This document shows, in pieces, positions 38,339 through 48,286 of a stretch of 64,000 bases of DNA. The DNA lies in the NCBI GenBank assembly GCA_905479105.1, contig CAJQLE010000002.1, positions 124,001-188,000 on the forward strand. Direction: 5' to 3'. A program made the translations under genes and the position numbers. Origin of the DNA: an uncultured Flavobacteriales bacterium (lineage in GTDB: Bacteria > Bacteroidota > Bacteroidia > Flavobacteriales_G > Salibacteraceae). Below the pieces are notes generated by a model. That model ran no database searches. It was given only the letters and a program-made list of their open reading frames with translations, and was not told the DNA's origin. The stretch's first letter is position 1. Every line of letters begins with the position of its first letter.

Positions 38339-39190
38339 CATTGCATTGTTGAGCAAGTATGCAATGGTCATTGGTCCTACTCCACCGGGAACTGGCGTAA
38401 TAAAGCTGGACTTTTTAGAAACTTCATCAAACTTAACATCACCCGTCAATCGATAACCTCTTTCACGCGTATCATCATCCACTCGATTGATTCCAACATC
38501 AATAACAACAGCACCTTCTTTTACCATGTCTGCAGTGACATAATCAGGCTTGCCAATGGCAGCGATTAAAATGTCCGCTGTTTTGCAAACTTCTTTTATG
38601 TTTTTGGTTCTTGAGTGAGCTATGGTTACTGTACAATTTCCTGGATATGTATTCCTGCGCATCAATATGCTCATTGGTCCGCCTACGATATTACTTCGTC
38701 CTAAAACCACACAATGCTTTCCTTCTGTTTCAATCTTGTATCGCTTGAGTAACTCAACGATCCCACCTGGTGTTGCAGAAATAAAAGCATCGAGTCCTAG
38801 AGCCATCTTACCCACGTTGATTGGATGAAATCCATCGACATCTTTAGCAGGAAGAATTCGTTCGATTACAGTCTTATCATCAATATGTGATGGCAAAGGA
38901 AGTTGAACAATAAACCCATCTAAATCTTCATTTTCATTCAATTCATCGATGCCATGTAAGAGCATCTCTTGACTTATCTCTGGTGGGAAATGCAACAATG
39001 ATGATTCATAACCAGCCTCTTTACAGGCCTTCACTTTAGCATTAACGTAGGTCTCACTAGCAGCATTTTTACCCACTAATATTACAGCTAAATGCGGAGG
39101 TCTACGACCTGCTGCGACCATAATTTTCACTTCTTCTGCCAACTCATTTCTGAGTTGTTTTGATACTGCTTTACCGTCTAATAACTCCAT
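38315..39190 (-). CDS. folD: Bifunctional methylenetetrahydrofolate dehydrogenase / methenyl-THF cyclohydrolase
   Basis: One-carbon metabolism: oxidises 5,10-methylene-THF with NADP and hydrolyses the product to 10-formyl-THF. 291 residues. Motifs: [16 protein letters not shown] (catalytic Lys), [46 protein letters not shown] (nucleotide binding), DIGI-type VIDVGINRV and [20 protein letters not shown]. It ends IAARKRD. It lies 6 bases after ffh and probably shares its transcript. A copy of its last 25 bases lies 2.0 kb downstream. Confidence 0.97.
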   Translation of the reverse strand: MELLDGKAVSKQLRNELAEEVKIMVAAGRRPPHLAVILVGKNAASETYVNAKVKACKEAGYESSLLHFPPEISQEMLLHGIDELNENEDLDGFIVQLPLPSHIDDKTVIERILPAKDVDGFHPINVGKMALGLDAFISATPGGIVELLKRYKIETEGKHCVVLGRSNIVGGPMSILMRRNTYPGNCTVTIAHSRTKNIKEVCKTADILIAAIGKPDYVTADMVKEGAVVIDVGINRVDDDTRERGYRLTGDVKFDEVSKKSSFITPVPGGVGPMTIAYLLNNAMIAARKRD

Positions 39191-39196
39191 TTAATT

Positions 39197-40543
39197 CTAG
39201 CCTTTAGGCGCGCCAGGCATGTTCTTCATCGCACGCATCATTTGGCTCATTTTTGTTTTATCATTCATCACGCGCATCATTTTACGCATATCTTCAAACT
39301 GCTTTAAAAGCTTATTCACTTCATTCACGGATGTCCCACTTCCAGAAGCAATTCGCTGTCTTCTGCTTCCTTTAATCACATGTGGATTCTCCCTTTCTTC
39401 ATTGGTCATAGAAGTTATAATAGCTTCAATTCCTTTGAAAGCATCATCGTCAATATCAACATCCTTCATGGCTTTTCCCATTCCAGGAATCATTCCGACT
39501 AGGTCTTTCATGTTACCCATCTTCTTGATTTGGTTGATCTGACCTAAGAAATCATTGAAATCGAATTTATTCTTGGCAATCTTCTTTTGAATTCTTCTGG
39601 CATCTTCTTCATCATATTGTTCTTGGGCTTTTTCGACCAATGAAACAATATCGCCCATGCCAAGAATACGATCAGCCATTCTGCTCGGATAGAAAACATC
39701 CAATGCATCCATCTTTTCGCCTATACCAACAAATTTGATTGGCTTCTCAACCATATTGCGAATAGAAAGCGCTGCACCACCTCGCGTATCACCATCCAGT
39801 TTTGTTAAGACTACTCCATCAAAATTGATTCGTTCATTGAAGGCTTTAGCAGTATTCACTGCATCTTGTCCTGTCATAGAATCCACAACGAAAAGTGTTT
39901 CTGATGGGTTGATCGCCTTCTTGATTGCAGCAATCTCATTCATCATTTGCTCATCCACTGCTAGTCGTCCTGCAGTATCGACAATAACCGTATTAATTCC
40001 TTTGCTCTGAGCAAGTTTAATCGCGTTTTGGGCGATCTTTACAGGGTCATTATTCCCTCTTTCGGTGTAAATCTCTACACCTACTTGATTTGCTACTACT
40101 TCTAACTGATCAATCGCTGCTGGACGATAAACGTCACATGCTACAACCATAACTTGGCGACCGCGCTTATTCTTTAAGAATTGAGCAATCTTACCTGTAT
40201 GAGTTGTTTTACCTGAACCTTGAAGGCCCGCCATTAAAATAACTGCAGGCTTGCCGGTGAGGTTAATTTCTTCACTCTCACCACCCATTAATGCAGCAAG
40301 TTCATCTCTGGTAATTTTCACCAATAATTGGCCTGGAGAAACAGCCGTTAAAACATTTTGACCTAGAGCTTTTTCCTTAACGGTATTGGTGAAATCTTTT
40401 GCAATCTTGAAGTTAACATCCGCATCCAACAAGGATCTGCGTATCTCCTTCATGGTCTCAGCGACATTAATCTCAGTAATCTGACCCTGACCTTTCAGGA
40501 TTTTAAATGACTTCTCTAGCTTTTCTGATAAACTTTCAAACAT
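39197..40543 (-). CDS. ffh: Signal recognition particle protein Ffh
   Basis: GTPase that binds signal sequences and 4.5S RNA and delivers ribosomes to FtsY at the membrane. 448 residues. The N domain is at 1-90; the G domain shows MAGLQGSGKTTHTGKIA (P loop), DVYRPAAIDQL, VDTAGRLAVDEQMM and LTKLDGDTRGGAALS. The C-terminal M domain is methionine-rich (MRKMMRVMNDKTKMSQMMRA) with the RNA-binding SRRQRIASGSGTSVNEVN. It is followed by folD after 6 bases. Confidence 0.98.
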   Translation of the reverse strand: MFESLSEKLEKSFKILKGQGQITEINVAETMKEIRRSLLDADVNFKIAKDFTNTVKEKALGQNVLTAVSPGQLLVKITRDELAALMGGESEEINLTGKPAVILMAGLQGSGKTTHTGKIAQFLKNKRGRQVMVVACDVYRPAAIDQLEVVANQVGVEIYTERGNNDPVKIAQNAIKLAQSKGINTVIVDTAGRLAVDEQMMNEIAAIKKAINPSETLFVVDSMTGQDAVNTAKAFNERINFDGVVLTKLDGDTRGGAALSIRNMVEKPIKFVGIGEKMDALDVFYPSRMADRILGMGDIVSLVEKAQEQYDEEDARRIQKKIAKNKFDFNDFLGQINQIKKMGNMKDLVGMIPGMGKAMKDVDIDDDAFKGIEAIITSMTNEERENPHVIKGSRRQRIASGSGTSVNEVNKLLKQFEDMRKMMRVMNDKTKMSQMMRAMKNMPGAPKG

Positions 40544-40611
40544 GCTTTTAGCGCTTTATTTCAAGGGATGGCAAAGGTAATTTTTGATTAAAGAATCACG
40601 AATGATTCATA

Positions 40612-42381
40612 CTACATTCTTTCTGGAACTCTAATTCCTAACAATCCCATTGCTGTTTTAATGGTCTCAGCTGTCAAAGCAGTCAAGGCAAGTCTGAATC
40701 CTTTCAGAGATTCGTCAGCTTTAAGGATTTGATTATCGTGATAAAACTGATTATAAGTTTTCGCAATTTCAATGCAGTAATTAGAAATGGTCGCTGGGTT
40801 CATTTCGTCAGCTGCAAGAGATACTGTATTTCTAAACTCAAGTAAATTTCTCAAAAGTTGGCGTTCCTTTTCTACTAACTCCACTTCGTTTCCAATAGAA
40901 TAATCGCCCGCTTTTCGCAAAACCGCCTTGCATCTTGCGTAAGTATATTGAACGAAAGGTCCTGTATCTCCATTTAAAGAAACTGATTCAGTTGGGTCAA
41001 ACATCATCCGTTTTCTAGGGTCAACTCTCAATAGGTAAAACTTCAATGCTCCAACCCCCAGTATTTCAAAAAGCTCTTTTTGCTCGGCTTCACTCATATC
41101 GTCAAGCTTGCCTTTTTCTTCAGAAGATGCGCGTGCAGCTTCCACTACCTCATCCATCAAGTCATCAGCATCCACAACAGTTCCCTCACGCGACTTCATT
41201 TTACCTGATGGCAAATCAACCATGCCATAACTTAAGTGCCTGCAAGAAGAAGCCCATTCATAACCTAATTTTTCAAGGATCAAAAAGAGGACTTTAAAAT
41301 GATAATCTTGCTCATCACCCACAGTATAAACCACTTGCTTCAATTCCGGGTAATCTTCATAACGTTGAACCGCTGTTCCTATGTCTTGGGTCATATAAAC
41401 CGTTGTACCATCGGCTCTAATCAATAATTTTTGATCAAGGCCATCTGGCTCCAAGTCAATCCAAACTGATTCGTTATCCTTTTTAAAAAACAATCCTTTT
41501 GACAGTCCATCTTGAACGATGTTCTTGCCTTTTAAATAAGTCTCTGATTCATAATAGAGCTTATCAAACTCTACTCCCATTCGGGTATACGTTTTGTTAA
41601 ACCCTTCATAAACCCAAGAATTCATCATCTTCCATAGCGCCACTGTTTCAGGATCACCATTTTCCCAGTTCAAAAGCATTTCCTGAACCTTCTTCATAAG
41701 ATGAGCTTCCTTCTTTGCTTGCTCCTCTTCCATTCCATCTTTAACGAGCTTATTAATCTGAGCACGGTAATGTTCATCAAACATCACGTAATACTTTCCA
41801 ACCAGCTTATCGCCTTTTAAACCGCTTGATTCAGGTGTCTCACCTTTACCATGCATCTTCCATGCAAACATGCTTTTGCAAATGTGAATTCCCCGATCAT
41901 TTATGATCTGAGTTTTCACCACTTTGTTTCCATCAAAGCCTTTTATTAAGCTTACTGAATGACCCAGAAAATTATTTCTAAGATGGCCTAAATGCAACGG
42001 TTTGTTGGTGTTAGGTGAACTGTATTCAACCAATACCAAATCTTTTGAGGTTGAGGCAGTCAACCAATTACTATCGGCAGAAATTCTAACCAACTCTTGA
42101 GTCCAATATGCATCACTCAATGACAAATTCAAAAAACCCTTGATCACATTAAAGCTTTCAACTGCATCAATATTCAAAACAAGGTATTCTCCAATAGAAG
42201 ATCCTGCATCCTCAGGCTTCATTCTCAAAGCCTTTACAAACGGGAAAACTACCAGCGTATAATCACCACTAAACTCTTTGCGCGTTTGATCAATTTGAAT
42301 GTTATTCAATTCAGCATTAAAATCATATGAATCTTTCAGGAAAGAAATCGTGGCGGCAGCTATGTCCTCAATAATTGTCAT
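40612..42381 (-). CDS. argS: Arginyl-tRNA synthetase
   Basis: Charges tRNA-Arg; class Ia enzyme of 589 residues. The N-terminal Add-1 domain precedes the HIGH-type motif NKPLHLGHLRNNFLG near 126-140; the KMSKS region reads KMKSREGTVVDADDLMDE. The C-terminal DALR anticodon-binding domain shows YTYARCKAVLRKAG and ends LLGIRVPERM. The gene lies 6 bases from the arginase gene upstream on the same strand, so tRNA charging and breakdown of arginine are probably co-transcribed. Confidence 0.97.
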   Translation of the reverse strand: MTIIEDIAAATISFLKDSYDFNAELNNIQIDQTRKEFSGDYTLVVFPFVKALRMKPEDAGSSIGEYLVLNIDAVESFNVIKGFLNLSLSDAYWTQELVRISADSNWLTASTSKDLVLVEYSSPNTNKPLHLGHLRNNFLGHSVSLIKGFDGNKVVKTQIINDRGIHICKSMFAWKMHGKGETPESSGLKGDKLVGKYYVMFDEHYRAQINKLVKDGMEEEQAKKEAHLMKKVQEMLLNWENGDPETVALWKMMNSWVYEGFNKTYTRMGVEFDKLYYESETYLKGKNIVQDGLSKGLFFKKDNESVWIDLEPDGLDQKLLIRADGTTVYMTQDIGTAVQRYEDYPELKQVVYTVGDEQDYHFKVLFLILEKLGYEWASSCRHLSYGMVDLPSGKMKSREGTVVDADDLMDEVVEAARASSEEKGKLDDMSEAEQKELFEILGVGALKFYLLRVDPRKRMMFDPTESVSLNGDTGPFVQYTYARCKAVLRKAGDYSIGNEVELVEKERQLLRNLLEFRNTVSLAADEMNPATISNYCIEIAKTYNQFYHDNQILKADESLKGFRLALTALTAETIKTAMGLLGIRVPERM

Positions 42382-42387
42382 ATAATA

Positions 42388-43335
42388 TTATCTGTTTTCA
42401 AGTGTATAAACTGCTTTTTCTAAAATAGAAAGTGCCGTGGACGCCATTTTATTTCCCTTTTTATCCAGCAAAGGGTTTACCTCCACCATTTCAAAGCAAC
42501 ATACTTTTGGATCAGCTAGAAGCACCGTAAGAAGATTCTTAGCTTGATCTGGAGTGATTCCATCTTGAACAGGCGTTCCCGTTCCGTATGATACTTCATC
42601 CGGATCCATGCTATCAACATCAAACGAGACATAAATAATATCACATTCACCCAATTCTTCTAAAATTTCTTTGCCAATCTTAAACATACCCATGTCATCT
42701 ACTTCAGCAACTTCATAATTGATGATATTGTGCTGCGTCATTAAATGAATCTCTTCCTTCTCGGTGTCTCGCACTCCAACAAAAATCAAATCTTGAGGTA
42801 GGATTTTAGGTGAGATACCACCCAAATTTTTCATGCGTTCCCAAAAGTCCACTGTTTCCTCATTCGGTGTGTTGCGTTGCATATCCAAATTATCAGTCGC
42901 GATACTTGCACCTAAAGGCATTCCATGAATGTTTCCAGAAGGCGATGTATAAGGCGTATGCAGGTCAGCATGTGCATCTATCCACACAACACCGAGTCTT
43001 TTATCAGGGTGAACCATTTTTATTCCTGCGATAGTTCCACCAGCTGAAGCGTGGTCTCCAGAAAGTATCACAGGTACTTTACCCATACGCATATTCCGAA
43101 GGACAGATTCAGATTGAGCGGCCCAAGTAGCCAGCATTTGCTTAATGCGCAATGCATTTGGGGTTGATGTCGGCTCGAATAAAGAATCATTCAAATCTGG
43201 GATTTGCTCAAACGGATACCTGTTAAACAACTCACTTTCTTCATTCAACGATGCCATCATTATCGCATCCGGACCAAGACTGCTTCCGCGAGTTCCGGCA
43301 CCGATTTCAGAACATTGAACTAAATATTTAAGCAT
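42388..43335 (-). CDS. rocF: Arginase
   Basis: Hydrolyses arginine to ornithine and urea; ureohydrolase family, dinuclear Mn. From the ATG at 43335 (start LKYLVQCSEIGAGTRGSSLG) it has 315 residues. The metal-binding motifs are GDHASAGGT, DAHADLHTPYTSPSGNIHG and SFDVDSMDPDEVSYGTG, with the C-terminal EVNPLLD. An ATG at 43386 would add 17 residues and is less likely. Arginase rather than agmatinase is favoured by the GNIHGMPLG loop. It is followed by argS after 6 bases. Confidence 0.94.
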   Translation of the reverse strand: MLKYLVQCSEIGAGTRGSSLGPDAIMMASLNEESELFNRYPFEQIPDLNDSLFEPTSTPNALRIKQMLATWAAQSESVLRNMRMGKVPVILSGDHASAGGTIAGIKMVHPDKRLGVVWIDAHADLHTPYTSPSGNIHGMPLGASIATDNLDMQRNTPNEETVDFWERMKNLGGISPKILPQDLIFVGVRDTEKEEIHLMTQHNIINYEVAEVDDMGMFKIGKEILEELGECDIIYVSFDVDSMDPDEVSYGTGTPVQDGITPDQAKNLLTVLLADPKVCCFEMVEVNPLLDKKGNKMASTALSILEKAVYTLENR

Positions 43336-43396
43336 AAAATTGAAATAAGATGCAAAGGTAGTTTCGATATTTAATAAGAGAAACACTATTCAAGCT

Positions 43397-43425
43397 TTTG
43401 AGTTTGAGTTGCATGGTTATTTTTG
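43397..43425 (+). promoter_or_regulatory. Bacteroidota-type promoter (TTTG - 17 bases - TATTTTTG) before the lipoprotein gene
   Basis: TTTG at 43397-43400 and TATTTTTG at 43418-43425 match both parts of the TTTG/TAnnTTTG promoter with a 17-base spacer. Predicted transcription start is near 43432, about 15 bases before the TTG start codon. This is the best complete promoter match I found in the window. Confidence 0.6.
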
Positions 43426-43446
43426 TGACGATCTATTTTAGACTAT

Positions 43447-44151
43447 TTGAAAAACATCATACGTCCATTTTGGTGGCTAATACTAGCCGTGACAGCCGTT
43501 AGCTGCAGTGAAGGGGGTTCGTTTCAGAAGCACATCACTGAGGGCGTAATAGAGTATGATGTGACGTATCCGGAGCTTGACTCAGATAATTTGATGCTAG
43601 AAATGCTCCCAAATGAGATGAAAATGACCTTTAAAGAGGATAAATTTAAGTCTCAATTAAAAACAGGAGCCGGTATTGTTGAAATGACAGTTATTGCCAA
43701 TGGAGAACAGAAACTCCTGCACAATATGGTAAAGCTATTCAGCGACCGTTATGTTTTAACCCTTGATGAAAAAGGCGCGCATCAAATGACCAATGTGATT
43801 CCTCCATTCCAAATCAAATACATTGATGGTATTGATACTATTGCTCAAGCTTTATGCAAAAGGATATTAATCGACTTTGGAGCTGCGAAAAACGAAAGTT
43901 ACATCTTCGCCTATACAGATGAAATCGCTCTTAAAAGTCCGAACTGGTGCACACCTTACCGAGATATTGAAGGCGTTTTACTTGATTATCGCATTGAAAA
44001 TTACGGCATGAATATGAGATTGAGAGCCACTAGTATTAGATCTGAAGAAGTGGACGACTCTGAATTTATTGTTGATGATCGTTACGAAACTCTTACACTT
44101 TCAGAGTTCAATGATCTTGTCGTGAAGAACTTGAAAATCTTCATGGAATAG
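43447..44151 (+). CDS. Lipoprotein of unknown function
   Basis: 234 residues from a TTG start; no ATG precedes the signal peptide. Lipobox LAVTAVSC gives Cys20 as the lipidated residue. The remainder is a single beta-rich domain (GVIEYDVTYPEL, EMKMTFKEDKFKS, RILIDFGAAKNESYIFAYTD) resembling the DUF4412-like group of Bacteroidota lipoproteins, which I cannot confirm. It lies between arginase (divergent) and ftsK. Role unknown. Confidence 0.8.
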   Translation: MKNIIRPFWWLILAVTAVSCSEGGSFQKHITEGVIEYDVTYPELDSDNLMLEMLPNEMKMTFKEDKFKSQLKTGAGIVEMTVIANGEQKLLHNMVKLFSDRYVLTLDEKGAHQMTNVIPPFQIKYIDGIDTIAQALCKRILIDFGAAKNESYIFAYTDEIALKSPNWCTPYRDIEGVLLDYRIENYGMNMRLRATSIRSEEVDDSEFIVDDRYETLTLSEFNDLVVKNLKIFME

Positions 44152-44222
44152 ACCTGAACTTCTTGTTCAAAAACACCTTGATAACTATACACCTTACACC
44201 CCTAAAAGGCTCGAGAGCCTGA

Positions 44223-44230
44223 TAACTTTG
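44223..44230 (+). promoter_or_regulatory. -7 box (TAACTTTG) overlapping the first possible ftsK start codon
   Basis: Exact TAnnTTTG match; its last three bases are the TTG that opens the ftsK frame. If this promoter is used, translation must begin downstream, with TTG 44249 the next candidate. Confidence 0.4.
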
Positions 44231-46807
44231 AGCGTTAAAGTCAAGAGTTTGAGTTATTCTAATCATTATAAGAACCAGGTCGGGGATTCCGCATCGAAAT
44301 CTAAAAAGACCAAAGAAAAAAAGGATCGAAAAGGATTCTCTCTTTCTGTAGGTAATTTCGATGGTCTGAAGAACTTCTTTAAAGATGAGCGCACCAAGAA
44401 TGTTATCGGGTTGTCACTGCTTCTCCTTAGCGCTATTATTCTATTAGCATTAACCTCATATCTGTTCACTTGGAAAATAGATCAAGATGAGCTATTCAAA
44501 AGATCATGGTTGAATATTTGGTTAGATCCTGAGGTTAATATTGAAAACTGGCTCGGAACTTTTGGAGCTTTACTTAGTCATCAATTAATAAACAATGGCT
44601 TTGGTGTTTCGTCCTTCACCTTTGTTTTAATAACCTTCCTTCTCGGATTCAAAATCCTTTTCAAAACGGAATTGCTGCCATTTTGGAAAACGACTGGTCA
44701 TTCAGTTTTTGTTCTAGTATGGAGCTCGATTTTATTGGGCGCAATTTTCACGAAGAACTTTCTCTTTCTTGGAGGAGCTTTTGGTTACAATACAAATATT
44801 TGGTTGAGTGGAATTTTTGGAAGTATTGGCGCTTTTGCTTTGATTTTCTTTTCACTTCTTCTCTATGTTATAATATTTTGGAACATCACGATTCGCGATA
44901 TGATTGCAGTCTTCAATTTTAAAAATGATGAGAATGACGAAGCGCTTTCTGCATTGAATCAATCAGAAGAAGAAGCTGACACTAATCTGAATGACGATGA
45001 TGAATACATTCAAAATGAATTGGTAAGTCCTAGTATAGACCTGGATGATCCAGATTCACATGACATCTCAGATCAAGGGGTTAAAGAAGATAGTCTCGAC
45101 TTAGAAATGGAAGTCGAGCTGCAAGAAGAGCCTGAGGTTGCTAACGATGAAGATAACGCAGCATTAAATCTTGATTCAGAATCAACACCGGAGAAAGAAG
45201 AAGATAATAAAGAGGAAGAGGTCGAGTTTGCTGTAGAGGAAAATACTGGCGATAGCGAATTAAGTGAAGAAGAAAAGGCAAGCAGCACAGAAATGGTTGA
45301 TTACGACCCGCTTTTAGACTTAAGCAAGTATAAGTATCCCCCGTTAGACTTATTGGCTAATCATGGAGACGGGGCTATTCAGGTGGAAAGAGACGAACTG
45401 GAAGGGAATAAAAACAAGATTGTCCAAACGTTGAATAACTACAACATTGGAATTTCTAAAATCAAAGCAACCATTGGTCCAACTGTAACGCTTTATGAAA
45501 TTGTTCCAGAAGCTGGAGTTCGTATCTCAAAAATTAAAAACCTTGAGGATGACATAGCATTAAGCCTAGCTGCTCTGGGAATCAGAATTATTGCACCAAT
45601 TCCGGGTAAGGGAACAATAGGTATTGAAGTGCCAAACCAAACACCTGACATAGTTTCTATGAGAACGGTGGTGAATTCTGAAAAATTCATGCATGCCAAA
45701 ATGGAGCTTCCTATTGCTTTCGGGAAAACCATTTCGAACGAAACCTTTGTGGTAGACTTGGCGAAAATGCCACACCTATTGATGGCTGGAGCCACAGGTC
45801 AAGGTAAGTCGGTAGGTTTGAATTGTATTCTAGCATCGCTGCTCTACAAAAAGCATCCTGCACAAGTAAAGTTCGTTTTGGTGGATCCTAAGAAAGTTGA
45901 ATTGACATTATTCAACAAGATTGAGCGTCATTTCTTGGCCAAACTCCCAAATGAGGAAGAAGCAATCATAACTGACACTAGCAAGGTTGTGAATACGCTT
46001 AACTCTTTGTGCATTGAAATGGATAATCGCTATGAGCTGCTAAAAAACGCACAGTGCCGAAACATCAAAGAGTACAACACCAAATTCATCAAACGAAAGT
46101 TGAATCCAAACAATGGCCATCGCTTTTTGCCTTATATAGTCTTAGTAGTTGATGAGTTTGCAGACTTAATTATGACAGCCGGTAAAGAAGTGGAAACGCC
46201 TATCGCTAGACTTGCCCAATTAGCTCGAGCAATCGGTATCCATTTAATCATCGCGACACAGCGTCCTTCGGTTAATATCATCACTGGCACCATTAAGGCG
46301 AATTTCCCTAGTAGGATTGCATTCAGAGTGACTTCTAAAATAGATTCAAGAACGATACTTGACTCGGGCGGTGCTGAACAACTCATCGGAAGAGGTGATA
46401 TGCTATACTCTAATGGAAACGATCTTATTCGACTTCAGTGTGCGTTTGTCGACACACCTGAAATAGAACAAATCACAGAATTTATTGGTAGTCAACAAGG
46501 CTATCCAGATGCTCATTTGCTTCCTGAGTTCGTCCCCGAAGGTTCAGAGGGTGCATCTTCCGATTTTAGCGATATGGATCGTGATGCATTGTTTAATGAT
46601 GCGGCACATGTAGTTGTATTACACCAGCAAGGAAGTGCATCTTTGCTTCAACGAAAATTAAGGTTAGGGTATAACCGGGCCGGCCGCATTGTTGATCAAT
46701 TAGAGGCTGCAGGCATCATTGGTCCATTCGAAGGAAGCAAAGCTAGACAGGTTCTTATTTCAGATGAAGTAAGTTTGGAACAGCATTTGAAGAGTCTAGA
46801 CAATTAA
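44228..46807 (+). CDS. ftsK: DNA translocase FtsK/SpoIIIE
   Basis: Septum-anchored motor that pumps chromosome ends and aids dimer resolution. About 859 residues. A basic N-terminus precedes four membrane segments between about 60 and 215 (VIGLSLLLLSAIILLALTSY, ALIFFSLLLYVIIFWNITI). A long acidic linker follows at 232-360. The motor domain has Walker A GATGQGKSVGLN near 520, Walker B IVLVVDEFADLIM and HLIIATQRPSVNIITG. The gamma winged helix is at the C-terminus (LLQRKLRLGYNRAGRIVDQL). No ATG is available before the first membrane helix; the start is TTG 44228 or TTG 44249. LolA follows 11 bases later. Confidence 0.95.
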   Translation: MSVKVKSLSYSNHYKNQVGDSASKSKKTKEKKDRKGFSLSVGNFDGLKNFFKDERTKNVIGLSLLLLSAIILLALTSYLFTWKIDQDELFKRSWLNIWLDPEVNIENWLGTFGALLSHQLINNGFGVSSFTFVLITFLLGFKILFKTELLPFWKTTGHSVFVLVWSSILLGAIFTKNFLFLGGAFGYNTNIWLSGIFGSIGAFALIFFSLLLYVIIFWNITIRDMIAVFNFKNDENDEALSALNQSEEEADTNLNDDDEYIQNELVSPSIDLDDPDSHDISDQGVKEDSLDLEMEVELQEEPEVANDEDNAALNLDSESTPEKEEDNKEEEVEFAVEENTGDSELSEEEKASSTEMVDYDPLLDLSKYKYPPLDLLANHGDGAIQVERDELEGNKNKIVQTLNNYNIGISKIKATIGPTVTLYEIVPEAGVRISKIKNLEDDIALSLAALGIRIIAPIPGKGTIGIEVPNQTPDIVSMRTVVNSEKFMHAKMELPIAFGKTISNETFVVDLAKMPHLLMAGATGQGKSVGLNCILASLLYKKHPAQVKFVLVDPKKVELTLFNKIERHFLAKLPNEEEAIITDTSKVVNTLNSLCIEMDNRYELLKNAQCRNIKEYNTKFIKRKLNPNNGHRFLPYIVLVVDEFADLIMTAGKEVETPIARLAQLARAIGIHLIIATQRPSVNIITGTIKANFPSRIAFRVTSKIDSRTILDSGGAEQLIGRGDMLYSNGNDLIRLQCAFVDTPEIEQITEFIGSQQGYPDAHLLPEFVPEGSEGASSDFSDMDRDALFNDAAHVVVLHQQGSASLLQRKLRLGYNRAGRIVDQLEAAGIIGPFEGSKARQVLISDEVSLEQHLKSLDN

Positions 46808-46818
46808 CTTAAAAAAAC

Positions 46819-47502
46819 ATGAAGAGAATTAGCGTATTATTTATTGCTTTAATAGTAGTTTCAGGAAATATTATCGCCCAACGATCAGAAGAGGATTTAA
46901 ATCCGAAAGACCCCAAAGCTCAAGAAATACTAGACGCACTTAGCAATAAGGCAAAAGAGTACAAATCATTTAGTTCTGATTTCGAATATACTTTAGTTGA
47001 CCAGACTGATGGCATCAACGAGACTCAGTCCGGCTCCGTTAGTATGAAAGGACAAAAGAAGTATAAATTAAATGTGGCTGGTCAGCAAATCATGTGCAAT
47101 GGGGAAACCGTTTGGACGTATATCCAAGATGTAAAAGAGTTGCAAATTTCAGACCTTCCCGAGGAGGATGATCAAGACGGAAATATGATGAATCCTGCGA
47201 ATGCTTTTCATATGTACAAGAATGGATTCAAGTATAATTATAGCGGCAAAGAAACCGTTGATGGCAAGGAAGCAGACGTAATTAAAATGTTTCCAATGGA
47301 TCCTAAAAGCAAGCCATACCACACTGTAATCGTAAACGTTGACAAACCTAACTTAGAGTTGATCAGTATGATTGTGCTTAACAAAGACGGAAATGTTTTT
47401 ACGTACAAGCTCAAAAACTTCAAGTCAAACGTAAATCTCACCGACAGTGATTTCGAATTTGACGAATCACTCGCTGACGACATTATTGATTTAAGAGATT
47501 AA
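46819..47502 (+). CDS. lolA: LolA-like outer membrane lipoprotein carrier
   Basis: 227 residues with a signal peptide (ISVLFIALIVVSGNIIAQ). The LolA fold is suggested by FSSDFEYTLVDQTDG, GQKKYKLNVAGQQIMCNGET, VWTYIQDVKELQI and DADVIKMFP-type strands, ending DLTDSDFEFDESLADD-like sequence. It would carry lipoproteins across the periplasm to the outer membrane. The ftsK-lolA order is common in Bacteroidota. A bidirectional terminator follows. Confidence 0.85.
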   Translation: MKRISVLFIALIVVSGNIIAQRSEEDLNPKDPKAQEILDALSNKAKEYKSFSSDFEYTLVDQTDGINETQSGSVSMKGQKKYKLNVAGQQIMCNGETVWTYIQDVKELQISDLPEEDDQDGNMMNPANAFHMYKNGFKYNYSGKETVDGKEADVIKMFPMDPKSKPYHTVIVNVDKPNLELISMIVLNKDGNVFTYKLKNFKSNVNLTDSDFEFDESLADDIIDLRD

Positions 47503-47507
47503 AAATT

Positions 47508-47536
47508 AAAAAGCCATCACAGAGATGGCTTTTTTT
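47508..47536 (+). terminator. Bidirectional terminator between lolA and the FMN reductase gene
   Basis: Stem AAAAAGCCATC/GATGGCTTTTT with a 5-base loop, with T runs on both strands. It lies between two convergent genes (stops at 47502 and 47541) and can serve both. Confidence 0.9.
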
Positions 47537-47540
47537 AATT

Positions 47541-48065
47541 CTAAAATGAAGTGAATCCTTGTAGTAAATGGTTCAACTGTTTAATAGTTTTTTCATCTAT
47601 AAGCTTGCCCTCATCATCCATCATGCTTTCGATGTGAATAAGATTGACGCGTTTTGGCAGGACCGGCATCTCTAAGTAGTGAAGGATTCCAGTAAGTTGA
47701 TCCAATCCCCTTAAATTACCTGCTCTGCCTGAAGATAACCCTACCAGCGCTGCTTTCTTCCCCTTAAATTGTTCAGGCCAAACAGCATCGATAAAGGCTT
47801 TACATACCCCTGGAAAGCTTCCATTGTATTCAGGTACTACAAACACAAAACGGTTAGCGGTAGAGATGAATTGATCAACGATCGCTGAAAAACCCGGATC
47901 TGGATTTCCAAAAACATCATTTCTGAACACAAAGTCCTTAGGGAGCTTTTGTAAATCCAGTATTTGAGCCTCGATTTCCATGCTTGTTAACAATTCAGCA
48001 ATTGCCATTGACACCCTAAGGCTAAGGTTCTCAGGACGATTCGTTCCGCTTATTATAGTTATCAC
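47541..48065 (-). CDS. NADPH-dependent FMN reductase family protein
   Basis: 174-residue flavodoxin-fold reductase. The FMN-phosphate loop is SGTNRPENLSLRV near 6-18; the second loop is VVPEYNGSFPGVCKAFIDAV, the family hallmark, followed by GKKAALVGLSSGRAGNLRG. Likely reduces quinones, azo compounds or flavins with NAD(P)H. The frame starts with GTG at 48065; no ATG is available nearby. Convergent with lolA and divergent from parA. Confidence 0.92.
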   Translation of the reverse strand: MITIISGTNRPENLSLRVSMAIAELLTSMEIEAQILDLQKLPKDFVFRNDVFGNPDPGFSAIVDQFISTANRFVFVVPEYNGSFPGVCKAFIDAVWPEQFKGKKAALVGLSSGRAGNLRGLDQLTGILHYLEMPVLPKRVNLIHIESMMDDEGKLIDEKTIKQLNHLLQGFTSF

Positions 48066-48286
48066 TTCTAGTTCACAGATTTTTGTTCAAAAAAGCAGGA
48101 TAAACTCTATGCAACCCATGCCTTTCTCATTAGATTTATTAGGACTTTTGAAACTTGCAAAGAAAGTGTTCATTCGTCAAACAGCTAACTTCAATTGTCT
48201 TTAAATTGTAATAACTCTGTTTGATTCTTTAAAAGAACTTGAAACATTCGATGCCATCAGACTTAATCAATGAATATTGAATTGAT

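Noticed and set aside
45073-45288. Serine-rich frame antisense to ftsK
   Set aside because: Arises from the acidic GAA/GAG-rich linker of FtsK read backwards.
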